Shown here in pieces: positions 9,294 through 17,264 of a stretch of 29,536 bases of DNA. The position numbers and the translations under genes were made by a program. The DNA lies in assembly GCA_905215725.1 (NCBI GenBank), contig CAJMRD010000014.1, positions 1 through 29,536 on the forward strand, written 5' to 3'. A model generated the notes under the pieces. The model was not told the DNA's origin and did no database searches. It was given only the letters and a program-made list of their open reading frames with translations. The stretch is from an uncultured bacterium (GTDB taxonomy: Bacteria > Actinomycetota > Coriobacteriia > Coriobacteriales > Coriobacteriaceae). Positions within the stretch are counted from its first letter, which is position 1; each line of letters opens with the position of its first letter.

Positions 9294-9326
9294 ATGCGGC
9301 CGCGGGCCTTGCGCTCGCAGCCGCAT
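9294..9326 (-). terminator. Hairpin after the NifU-domain gene
   Basis: ATGCGGC (9294-9300) pairs with GCCGCAT (9320-9326), and GCG/CGC extends the stem inward after one mismatch. On the minus strand it is followed by TTTGTATG. It lies 50 bases after the NifU-domain stop and 28 before the lgt start. Confidence 0.55.
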
Positions 9327-9375
9327 ATTTGGGCGTAACGTCTATGCGGAGTATGCCGTCCGCAGCTTTCGCAGC

Positions 9376-9654
9376 TTAGAACGGCGCGTACTCGTCGTAC
9401 AGGTCCTCGGCCTCGCCGGAGGCATTGACCTGCTCAACTCGGGTAACGCCGGGCACATGCTCCTTCAGGATGCGCTCAATACCCATGGACAGAGTCAGCG
9501 AGCTCATGGGGCAGCCGGCGCAAGCGCCCTGCAGCTCCAGTTTGACGACGCCCTCGTCGTCAACGCCCACATACTCCATATCGCCGCCATCGGCCTGCAG
9601 GTTGGGGCGAATCTCTTCAAGAACCTTCTTAAGCAGCTCTTCGTTAACAGCCAC
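9376..9654 (-). CDS. NifU-domain iron-sulfur cluster scaffold
   Basis: The 92-residue protein is a stand-alone NifU C-terminal domain (VLEEIRPNLQADGGDMEYVGVDDEGVVKLELQGACAGCPMSSLTLSMGIERILKEHVPGV). The CxxC pair, C45 and C48, would bind an Fe-S cluster for transfer to client proteins in the cytoplasm. Size matches the short NifU-domain proteins of Gram-positive bacteria. The start is GTG at 9654 with AAGGAG about 9 bases upstream. The C-terminal 20 residues (EQVNASGEAEDLYDEYAPF) are acidic. It appears to be a single-gene unit. Whether it works as a scaffold or a carrier cannot be judged from sequence. Confidence 0.9.
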   Translation of the reverse strand: MAVNEELLKKVLEEIRPNLQADGGDMEYVGVDDEGVVKLELQGACAGCPMSSLTLSMGIERILKEHVPGVTRVEQVNASGEAEDLYDEYAPF

Positions 9655-9764
9655 AGGGGCTCCTTTCTCACAATTACGCGGGCGCGCCCGCGGACAGAAG
9701 CTATGTTACTACAGCCGTGTACCCGCTCACGAGCCGTCCATGCGCGCAGACGCGACTTTCACGA

Positions 9765-9798
9765 GTAGTCAATTTGGGACGGGGCTCTTTTGGCTGCC
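9765..9798. repeat. CCCCGTCCCAAAT-type intergenic element, copy 2
   Basis: On the minus strand bases 9798-9772 match the plus-strand unit at 11441-11467 at 25 of 27 positions (core GAGCCCCGTCCCAAAT). Its plus-strand end AGTCAATTTGGGA (9767-9779) recurs exactly at 11336-11348. It lies between the NifU-domain gene and the dCMP deaminase gene, outside any credible reading frame. Confidence 0.75.
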
Positions 9799-9826
9799 TT
9801 TTGTTGCCAGCTGGCGTTGCCACGCG

Positions 9827-10351
9827 CTACTGCTGAGCCCGCCCCTCGGTGCCGATGTGAACATCGACGATAACCTGGCGGTAGCTGATGCCACAGGAGT
9901 CGAGGATGCGGCGGCTGATGCGTCCGTCATCGGTGTCGGCGTACTTGTTGTCCAGGTAGACGACCTCGCCCACGCCCACCTGCGCCAAAATCTTGGCGCA
10001 GTCGTGGCACGGGAACAGCGTGACGTAGACCGTGGAACCCTCGAGGTCCTTGAGCGAGCCACGGTAGTTGAGCACGGCGTTTGCCTCGGCATGGACCACG
10101 TAGTTGTGCTTGTCCTGCAGCGGGTCGTCGCTCGTACCCCACGGGAAAAAGTCGTCGTTGAGCGCCGAGGGCGTACCGTTGTAGCCCACCGAAAGGATGC
10201 GGTGGTTGGTGCTGGCGATGCACGCACCCACCTGCGTGTTGGGGTCCTTGCTGCGACGCTGCGCGGCGATGGCCACGCTCATAAAGAACTCGTCCCAGCT
10301 AATGACGTCCAGACGCTTGCCTGACGAAGTTTGATGAAGATCGTCCGACAT
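9827..10351 (-). CDS. Deoxycytidylate (dCMP) deaminase family protein
   Basis: The 174-residue zinc enzyme would convert dCMP to dUMP, feeding thymidylate synthesis. The catalytic motifs are complete: H87-A-E89 (HAEANAVLN) for zinc and proton transfer, and PC115HDC118AK for the remaining zinc ligands. SVGYNGTPSALNDDFF and the DPLQDKHNYVVHAEA stretch are characteristic of the dCMP/ComEB branch rather than free cytidine deaminases. The start at 10351 (MSDDLHQTSS) has GGAGGT 7 bases upstream; a longer frame to 10387 lacks a ribosome site. It lies downstream of coaX with an 84-bp gap holding a small hairpin. Confidence 0.92.
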   Translation of the reverse strand: MSDDLHQTSSGKRLDVISWDEFFMSVAIAAQRRSKDPNTQVGACIASTNHRILSVGYNGTPSALNDDFFPWGTSDDPLQDKHNYVVHAEANAVLNYRGSLKDLEGSTVYVTLFPCHDCAKILAQVGVGEVVYLDNKYADTDDGRISRRILDSCGISYRQVIVDVHIGTEGRAQQ

Positions 10352-10401
10352 GGCAGACACCTCCGTAATCGCAATAATTTGACCCATTGTAGCAGGTGAA
10401 A

Positions 10402-10422
10402 GGTGGAGACGTTTGTCCCACC
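10402..10422. repeat. Small hairpin with GTCCC core after coaX
   Basis: GGTGG-GAC (10402-10410, one bulged A) pairs with GTC-CCACC (10415-10422) around a GTTT loop. It sits 13 bases after the coaX stop on the minus strand. It could be a weak terminator or a further short member of the GGGAC/GTCCC hairpin set. Confidence 0.45.
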
Positions 10423-10435
10423 GGCGCCCTCACTT

Positions 10436-11287
10436 TTACACGCGGCGGGGCTTTTGGTTGATGCGGTACAGCTCGGCGAGACCCCGCAGCGTCAGTGCGT
10501 CGTCTACCGTCAGGCTGTGGCCGACCAACGCCGCGAGCGCCTCGGCATCGTCGCCGGTGATGACAATGGGCACGCTGCCCTCCCCCGCCGCCTTGGTCGC
10601 GCGCATCTCGGCAAGCACCATGTCGAGCATGCCGTCGATACGGGCCACCTCGCCCAAGACCACGCCCGAGCGCATGGCCTCGCGCGTGTTGCGGCCGATT
10701 ACATGCGTCGGTGCCGAGGGCTCGACCTGCGGCAGACGCGCCGCAGCGGCCGAAAGCGAGCGGGCGCCGAGCGCCAGACCCGGCGCAATGACGCCGCCCA
10801 CAAAGGTACCGTGCGCGTCGATGACCTCGATATTGGTCGTCGTACCCAGGTCGATCACGATGCACGGAGAGCCGTAGACGGCGCGTGCCGCCACGGCATC
10901 GGCGATGCGGTCGGGGCCGATCTCGGCCGGATCGTCGTAGTGCACGGGCATGCCGGTCTTGAGGCCCGGCCCCACGGTGAGCACGCGCCCCGTACAAGTG
11001 CGGGAAAGCGCCGTCTTCCACGGGCGCTCGAGCGCCGGCACCACGCAGCTCAGCACGGCCGCCGTGGGCACGAGCGCGCCGGGCATGCCCGCATCAGCCG
11101 CCAGCGCGGCCATGACTTGAGCGAGACGCATACGCGCTTCGTCGGCCGTAATGCTCGACGGCGTCGTGATCTCGCACGTCGCAAGCGGGCATTCCTGTGC
11201 CGCGGCCGAATCCTCGGCAAACAGGCCAAAGCGAATGAACGTGTTGCCCACGTCGACCGTCAATATATATGTGCACCCATTAAGCAT
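10436..11287 (-). CDS. coaX: Type III pantothenate kinase
   Basis: The 283-residue cytoplasmic enzyme phosphorylates pantothenate, the first step of coenzyme A synthesis. Sequence marks of the CoaX type (ASKHA fold) are ILTVDVGNTFIRFGLF at the N-terminus (D11-T15, phosphate binding), VGPGLKTGMPV, the GADR-equivalent IGPDRIADAVAA, IDLGTTTNIEVID (second phosphate loop) and FVGGVIAPGLALGARSL. The normally conserved GADR reads GPDR here. The start at 11287 (MLNGCTYIL) has AGGAG about 8 bases upstream, whereas the longer frame to 11341 enters the repeat element. It is the most upstream gene of the long minus-strand block. Confidence 0.93.
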   Translation of the reverse strand: MLNGCTYILTVDVGNTFIRFGLFAEDSAAAQECPLATCEITTPSSITADEARMRLAQVMAALAADAGMPGALVPTAAVLSCVVPALERPWKTALSRTCTGRVLTVGPGLKTGMPVHYDDPAEIGPDRIADAVAARAVYGSPCIVIDLGTTTNIEVIDAHGTFVGGVIAPGLALGARSLSAAAARLPQVEPSAPTHVIGRNTREAMRSGVVLGEVARIDGMLDMVLAEMRATKAAGEGSVPIVITGDDAEALAALVGHSLTVDDALTLRGLAELYRINQKPRRV

Positions 11288-11335
11288 CGTCGGCGCTCCT
11301 TTCGTCTGCCCAGCAGTATATCCCGTAGGCAAGGC

Positions 11336-11475
11336 AGTCAATTTGGGATGATTATTCTGGGACGGGGATTAAAAAATCATTGTGTACCTAATGATTTTTT
11401 AATCCCCGTCCCAGAATAATCATCCTTCGGCGTCGCTCGGGGCAGCTAAAAAAGCCCCGTCCCAAATGAGCTGCC
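11336..11475. mobile_element. Composite palindromic element (MITE/REP-like)
   Basis: The 311-bp gap between coaX and the OPT gene is mostly one structured element. It opens with AGTCAATTTGGGA (11336-11348), contains a perfect inverted repeat with 36-bp arms (11346-11381 and 11390-11425, loop GTGTACCT), and ends with an inverted copy of the CCCCGTCCCAAAT unit (11441-11467) that itself sits in a GGCAGCT/AGCTGCC hairpin (11441-11447 with 11469-11475). The palindrome arms also contain GGGACGGGG. No coding sequence is inside it. Calling it mobile is an inference from its repeat structure and from the second copy of the outer unit at 9765-9798. Confidence 0.6.
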
Positions 11476-11598
11476 GTGCCGCTATACTGGTGCGCGGTCG
11501 TGCGCGAGCTCACGCGGCGGCCCTTGGTAACCCGACTTCCCGCGCCGTATCCGTAGCGGCGCTCCCGGGGGAAGCGGATATACGCAAAGGAGTTTTAT

Positions 11599-13302
11599 AT
11601 GAGCAATCCCTCGAACCGTGCTTCGATGCGCGGGCAACTCACGCTGCGTGGCGTCGTCATCGGCGTCCTTGGCTGCGTAATCATCACGGCAAGCTCGGCC
11701 TACACCGCCCTCAAGATGGGCGCACTCCCCTGGCCGATCGTCTTCGCTGCCGTCATCTCGCTGTTCTTCCTTAAGCTCATGGGCAACGCCAGCCTCAACG
11801 AGGCCAACGTCACCCACACCATCATGTCCGCAGGCGCCATGGTCGCCGGCGGCCTGGCGTTTACCATCCCGGGCGCCTGGATGCTGGGCTATGCCGACCA
11901 GATCAGCTGGCTCGACATGTTTATCGTGGCGCTCGCCGGCACCATCTTGGGCCTTCTGGCGACAGCGCTCATCCACCGTCACTTTATCGTGGACGCCGCG
12001 CTGGAGTTCCCCACCGGCAACGCCGCAGCTCAGACCCTGCGCGCCACCGAGGCCGGCGGCAAGACCGGCAAGCAGCTCTTTGGCTCCATGGCCATCGCAG
12101 GCATCTACAGCGTGCTTCGCGACGCTCTGGGCGTGGTGCCCAGCATGCTGTGCACGCTCAACATCCCCGGCGTGACCTTTGCCATCTATAACTCGCCCAT
12201 GTTGCTGTCCATCGGCTTTTTGGTGGGCTTCGCCCCCGTCGCCTTCTGGTTTGCCGGCGCGCTGCTGGGCAACTTTGGCATCATCGTTGGCGGCACCGCT
12301 GCCGGCCTGTTCGATATTGTGACTGCGCAGGGCATCGTCAAGTCCCTGGGCATGGGTCTCATGATGGGCTTTGGCGTCGCCGTCGTCCTCAAGGACATCC
12401 TGCCACAGGTCGCCGGTATCGTCCGCGGTCTTGCCGCCGACAGCTCCACCGACACCGACGAGCAGTCGCTCATCTCGGGCTCCCTTAAGCTCGACGCCGG
12501 CATCATCGGCCTGGGCGCTGCCGCCATCGCTGTGATCGTCGCCATCGCGCTCGACCTTGGTCCCGTCCCGGCCGTCATCGTGACGCTGTTCACCTTTGTC
12601 ACCACCATCATGAGCGCTCAGAGCTGCGGTCAGACGGGTATCGACCCCATGGAGATCTTTGGCCTCATCGTCATGCTCATCGTGGCAGCTTTCGCGCAGC
12701 TCACGCAGGTCAAGCTGTTCTTTATCGCCGGCATCGTGGCCGTGGCGTGCGGCCTTGCGGGCGACGTCATGAACGACTTTAAGGCCGGAACCGTGCTGGG
12801 CACCAACCCGCGCGCACAGTGGGTCGGCCAGGCCATCGGCGGCATCGTGGGCGCCCTGGTCGCCGCCGCCGTCATGGTCGCGCTCGTCACCGCCTATGGT
12901 CCGGACGCCTTCGGCCCCGACAAGAGCTTTGTGGCCGCGCAGGCAAGCGTGGTCGCCACCATGGTCTCGGGCATCCCGAGCGTGCCGTGGTTCGCAGGTG
13001 GCTTTATCGCCGGCATCATCATGTACTGGCTCGGCATTCCGGCCATGATGATCGGTCTGGGCGTGTACCTGCCGTTCTACATGTCACTCACGGCCTTCTT
13101 GGGCTCCTGCGCCAAGCTCGCCTACGACAAGTGGGCCGCACACCGCGACGCCGAGGCAGGCCTTTCGGACGAGGAGAAGGCTGCCAAGGATGCCGCCTTC
13201 CAGGAGCAGGGCCTGGTCGTTGCCAGCGGCCTGCTGGGCGGCGAGTCCATCGTCGGCGTTATCCTGGCGTTTGTCTCCGTGGGCCTGAGCCTGCTGGGAT
13301 AA
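11599..13302 (+). CDS. OPT-family oligopeptide transporter
   Basis: The 567-residue protein consists almost wholly of hydrophobic segments (about 14-16) and carries OPT hallmarks: LRGVVIGVLGCVIITASSAYTALKMGALPWPIVFAAVIS near the N-terminus, the FPTGNAAAQTLRATE motif at residues 137-151, and late glycine-rich helices (IAGIIMYWLGIPAMMIGLGVYLPFYMSLTAFLG). OPT proteins move oligopeptides or metal chelates through the cytoplasmic membrane; bacterial substrates are mostly undefined. AAAGGAG lies 6 bases before the ATG. A short charged loop near residue 535 (DAEAGLSDEEKAAKDAAFQEQG) precedes the last helix. A strong terminator follows, so it is a single-gene unit. Confidence 0.9.
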   Translation: MSNPSNRASMRGQLTLRGVVIGVLGCVIITASSAYTALKMGALPWPIVFAAVISLFFLKLMGNASLNEANVTHTIMSAGAMVAGGLAFTIPGAWMLGYADQISWLDMFIVALAGTILGLLATALIHRHFIVDAALEFPTGNAAAQTLRATEAGGKTGKQLFGSMAIAGIYSVLRDALGVVPSMLCTLNIPGVTFAIYNSPMLLSIGFLVGFAPVAFWFAGALLGNFGIIVGGTAAGLFDIVTAQGIVKSLGMGLMMGFGVAVVLKDILPQVAGIVRGLAADSSTDTDEQSLISGSLKLDAGIIGLGAAAIAVIVAIALDLGPVPAVIVTLFTFVTTIMSAQSCGQTGIDPMEIFGLIVMLIVAAFAQLTQVKLFFIAGIVAVACGLAGDVMNDFKAGTVLGTNPRAQWVGQAIGGIVGALVAAAVMVALVTAYGPDAFGPDKSFVAAQASVVATMVSGIPSVPWFAGGFIAGIIMYWLGIPAMMIGLGVYLPFYMSLTAFLGSCAKLAYDKWAAHRDAEAGLSDEEKAAKDAAFQEQGLVVASGLLGGESIVGVILAFVSVGLSLLG

Positions 13303-13343
13303 GCTGAGCAGCTGCTCGACAGCAACCATATTGCCTACGGCTT

Positions 13344-13383
13344 GCCCGGTCGGTAGCTTTCGCGGCTACCGACCGGGCTTTTT
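13344..13383 (+). terminator. Terminator of the OPT gene
   Basis: A perfect 14-bp stem (13344-13357 with 13365-13378), loop TTTCGCG, followed by TTTTT. Confidence 0.93.
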
Positions 13384-13399
13384 GATATCGAAACAAAGA

Positions 13400-13436
13400 A
13401 AGGCCGGCGCGCTGCGTTTGACAGCGCGCCGGCCTT
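13400..13436 (-). terminator. Terminator of the surface-protein gene
   Basis: A perfect 15-bp stem (13400-13414 with 13422-13436) with a 7-base loop. On the minus strand it is followed by TCTTTGTTT, 67 bases after the surface-protein stop. Confidence 0.88.
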
Positions 13437-13502
13437 ATCGTTTGGCTATCGAGACGGTCCCGCTATGAATTGGAGTTCGCTGCAGAGCCGACGCCCGAAT
13501 CG

Positions 13503-16500
13503 CTACATCTGCTTGCGGCGACGATCGCCCAGCGTCACACCCGCAGCCACGAGGGTGATACCGCCGATGACGAAGACCTCGCCCGCAAGCGCGGAGTCAT
13601 CACCGGTCTGGGCGAGCGCGGCCGACGTTGCCTTCTTCTTGGCGACAGGAGCCTTTGCAGCAGCCTGCGCAACCTGAGCCTTGGCCTGCGGCTCAGCCTT
13701 GGGATGATACTTGTCGTACTCGGCCTGCGCGGCAGCCAGGGTATCCTTGGCATCTCCGAGCTCGGCAAGCGCGGCGGCATAGACGTCGTTGGCATCGGAC
13801 AGCTTGGCATCGGCATCGCTCAGGGCAGCCTTGAGGCCAGCGGCGGCATCGACGGCGGCCTTATAGCGAGCGTAGGCAGCGTTAAGCTTGACCAGCTTCT
13901 CGTTGCCCGTCGTGCCCGCGGCAAGGGATGCCTTGTGGTCGACAGCCTCAAGATCGGCCTTGAGCGCCTCGGCGCTGGCAAGCTCGGCCTTGGCCTTGAC
14001 GATCTCGAGGTTCGCATCGACAACGGCCTCGTTGGCGGCCTCGAGCTGCTTCTGGGCATCGGCGACACCGGCGACGGCAGCGTCATAGGCGGCCTTGGCG
14101 TCGTCGACCGCCTTCTGGGCGCCGGCAAAGCGCTCGAAGGCCTTGTTTGCGCGGGTCAGCTCACCCTCGGCAGCCTTGGCCTCGGCCTGCGCGTCGGACA
14201 CAGCCTGCATCTTGGCGGCAACTGCCTGCTTGGCGTCCGAAAGAGCGGTCGCGGCCTGGGCATCTGCTGCCTGAGCCTTGTCAACGCCAGCCTGGGCAGT
14301 GTCGTCGGCCTTCTTGGCATCGTTAAGCGTGCCCTGTTTGTTCGCAAGATCCGTCTTGGCGGCATCGCACTTGGCGGCAAGGTCCTTGACCGAAGCGGTA
14401 GCGTTGTCATACGCCTCGTTGGCCTGATCGGACTTTACCTTGGCGGCGTCGCGGGCGCTGCGAGCCTTCGCCTTGTGAGCAGCGGCCTCGGATGCCTTCG
14501 TCTGGCAATCGACAAGCGTGGCATTTGCCTTATCAAGAGCCGCCTGGGCAGTTGCCGCCTCGCCCTTAGCGGCATCAAGCTTGGCCTGGGGTGTCTTGAC
14601 GTCGATGATCTTAAGCTCGGCTTCGGCAGCGTCATAGGCGGACTTGGCGGCAGCAGTAGCGGACTGAGCCTTCTCGTACTCGCCCTTGGCGGTGTTCATG
14701 TTCACATCGGCTGCGGTGAAAGCGTCCTGGGCGGCATCCTGCCCGTTTACAGCTGCGAAGTAAGCTTCCCTTGTAGTTCCAAAGTTCTTCTGCGCCTCGG
14801 CAAGCTTGCCCTGGAGCTCCTTGAGCTGCGCCTTCTGCGCCTGCGTGCCGCCCGCATTGTAGGCGGAATCGATGTAGTCGTTGAGGAGCTTCTTGAACTC
14901 GGAGACAGTGAAATCAGCCTGCGTGTCATCATCGCTGTAATCGAAGATGGTTACCTCGGAATCGGTATTCTTGCCGCTACCGGTCGCGATGCCGATGGCT
15001 CTCGTAGAGGCATCGATAATGTTGAGATAGTGCCCGCACTCGTGGTAGATGCTGTTGTAGTTCTGATAGATGTAATAGGACTCATATCGATATTTGCCGA
15101 GTTTGTCGCCATACTGCTCTACATACTTGTCGAAAATCTTCTTTTCCTGAGTATAGAGGCCGGTATAGGGCCAGCCGAGGGTATCCTCGGTCTCGCCGCC
15201 GGTATATGCGCCGCCTCCGCCAGCAAGGTTTTCACCGTTGTCGAAGTAGCAGTTCGAGTGTCCCCAGATGTTCGATGAATATGATGTATTAAGGGCGGCT
15301 GCCGCAGTCATACGGAGGCTGACGCTGAGCGCCGACTGACCGTTCGCCTTGCGGAGGTTGTTCTGGGTGTCGAGATATGTCAGAGCGTTGCGCATCTGCT
15401 CCAAGGAAAGCGGATTGGTATCGCGAGACATGTTCTGATCGACGTAATTGTCATACCACTCGGCTTTATCGTCTGCGCCGGTCAGCATTGATACAGCGTC
15501 CTGGGCGTTCTTTTTCTGCGTAGCTGTGAACTGGCTGCCGCCGATGATATAGTTCATGAAGCCGAACATACCCTGACTGATGACATTCTGGTCTACGGTC
15601 ATGTTCGACTTGAGGTCAGCAATCTGCTGCTCAAGAGCCTCAACCTGGACATTAGCAGCGTCATAAGCCTTTTCCGCGGCGTTCGAAGCAGCGCAGGCTG
15701 CCTCCCACTCGCTGCGCTTCTGCTTGCGAACTTCGACAAGCTTATCGTACGCGGTCTTCTTGTCGGCCTCGGTCTGCTGGGCCTGCTCGTATGCCGTCTT
15801 CGCGGCGTCACGCTTACTGGCCGCGTCCTTGTACTCCTTGTTTGCCGCATCGTATGCAGACTGGGCAGATGCCACAGCAGCGTTGGCGGCGTTGGCCTTC
15901 TCCTGCGCGGCAACGACGGCAGCCTGGGCGGCCTGCAGATTTGTCTGTGCGGTGGCGTCGGCATCCGTCGCGGCATTGAGCTCCGCCTGCGCGGTCTTGA
16001 GCTCACCAGCAGCAGCGATCTTGGCGGCCTCAAGCGCACTCAGGTCGACACCCGTACCCGAGACGGCAGCATCGAGCGCGGCCTGCGCCTGGTTGAACTT
16101 CTGCTGGGCGTTATCGCGCGCGGTGGTTGCGGCTGCGAGCGCAGCGGCAGTCTCCTGCTTCTTGGCCTGGGCAGTCGTCAGAGCGGCCTCAGTGTCCTTC
16201 TTTTCCTGCTGGGCGCTAGCCTCGGCAGCCTTGGCCTGGTCCAGATTGGCCTGTGCAGTAGCAACGGCCTTATTGGCGTCATCGAGCTTTGCCTGCGCGT
16301 CCTCGACGGCCTTCTTGGCGGCCTCGTACTCGTCCATACCCATGGCCTCGAGCTTGGCCTGGGCATCGTCGAGGGCCTTCTTGGCCTCATCCTGCTTTGC
16401 CTTGGCGTCCTTGAGCGCCTGGGTCTTATCCTCGACACTCTTGTTGGCTTGATCGAGCTGATCGTTCAGGTCGCCCAGCTTCTTCTGCTGCTGCTCGGTC

Positions 16501-16957
16501 TTTTCGACGGCGGCTTTGAGCTCGTCAATCTTCTCCTGGAGCGCGGCGACTTCTGCTGCGTTCTGCTCGATTTCGTTGTCGCTCACAGCCTGCGAGGCCT
16601 GATTCTTTTGCTGCTGGGCCTGCTTTTGAGACTGACCCGCGGCGTCGGCCTTCTTCTGGGCGGCATCGTAGGCGGCCTGAGCGTCCTTGAGCTGCTTTGC
16701 CGACTCCTCGGCCAGCTGGGCAGCCGTCTTTACGACCGCTTGGTTACCGGCGGCAACGGTGTTCTCTACAGAACTACCCCCCCCTGAACAGAATCGCCGT
16801 TATCGGTTGACGGTGCGGCGATTGCCGCCAGCGGCGACATAAGCGGCTGAGCGATGAGGCCCGCCGTCAAAACGGTTGCGACGGCGCGGTTGGCAACGCC
16901 CTTGACGTTGACGGCCTTGGCCCGAGGCTCAAAGTGCTGTGGACTGTAGTTTGCCAT
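13503..16957 (-). CDS. Phase-variable LAxTG-anchored coiled-coil/CAP surface protein (OFF as written)
   Basis: Translation from ATG 16957 (AAGGGAG upstream) gives a long signal peptide (basic n-region, AVATVLTAGLIAQPLMSPLAAIAA, likely cut after IAA). Seven residues later the frame meets eight Gs and stops after 63 residues. The other frame is then open for more than 1000 residues without any start nearby. With nine Gs (or six) the two join into an 1151-residue protein: Ala-rich coiled coil (about 60-445), a CAP/SCP-like domain (about 450-675; HSNCYF, GENLAGG, YHECGHYLNIID), a second Ala/Lys/Asp-rich coiled coil (about 690-1100), and a sortase signal LAQTG (1115-1119), hydrophobic helix and DRRRKQM. 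LAxTG is the motif linked to class E sortases of high-GC Gram-positives. It is likely a wall-anchored adhesin or stalk. Alternatives to phase variation are a sequencing error in the run, a recent pseudogene, or ribosomal frameshifting. Confidence 0.8.
16777..16784 (-). repeat. G8 homopolymer, candidate slippage tract
   Basis: Eight Cs on the plus strand (eight Gs on the coding strand), just after the signal-peptide cleavage region. Codon reading CAG GGG GGG GTA leads to TAG four codons after the tract starts; one more G gives CAG GGG GGG GGT and enters the long frame. Confidence 0.85.
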
Positions 16958-17264
16958 GGCTTTCTCCCTTTGACACGGATGTATCCATACGTATCAAACG
17001 GTAGCTGTCGATTTTTGAATTCTGTTGCGCAACATTGGCGACCAGCGTATTTTTTGAAATTCATGCTCCCGTGCTTCACAATTTCGTCACATTTGAAGGA
17101 GCTGGTGCATCATATTTTCGCGTGATGGAATTGAGCCTGTGATTTGCATTTGCTCCCGCGTCATCCGCCCTATCGGATTCCGCATCCAACAGACACCCCG
17201 CCCGCCACGGTGTAGAGTTAGGACAACGGGCGCGTTGCACGGACCGCGCTGGAACGAGGTGAAC
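16958..17264. promoter_or_regulatory. Divergent intergenic region with 12-bp palindrome
   Basis: This 307-bp gap separates the surface-protein gene (-) from the DUF389 gene (+) and must hold both promoters. It is AT-richer than its surroundings between about 16970 and 17130. The clearest feature is the perfect palindrome TGTTGCGCAACA (17023-17034), a plausible operator. I could not place -35/-10 pairs with confidence; TAGAGT at 17213-17218 is a possible -10 for the DUF389 gene without a good -35. Confidence 0.45.

Noticed and set aside
13470..15278. A 602-codon plus-strand frame opposite the surface-protein gene
   Set aside because: Leu/Gly/Ser-rich antisense of an Ala/Lys/Asp-rich coiled coil; no ribosome site and no family motif.
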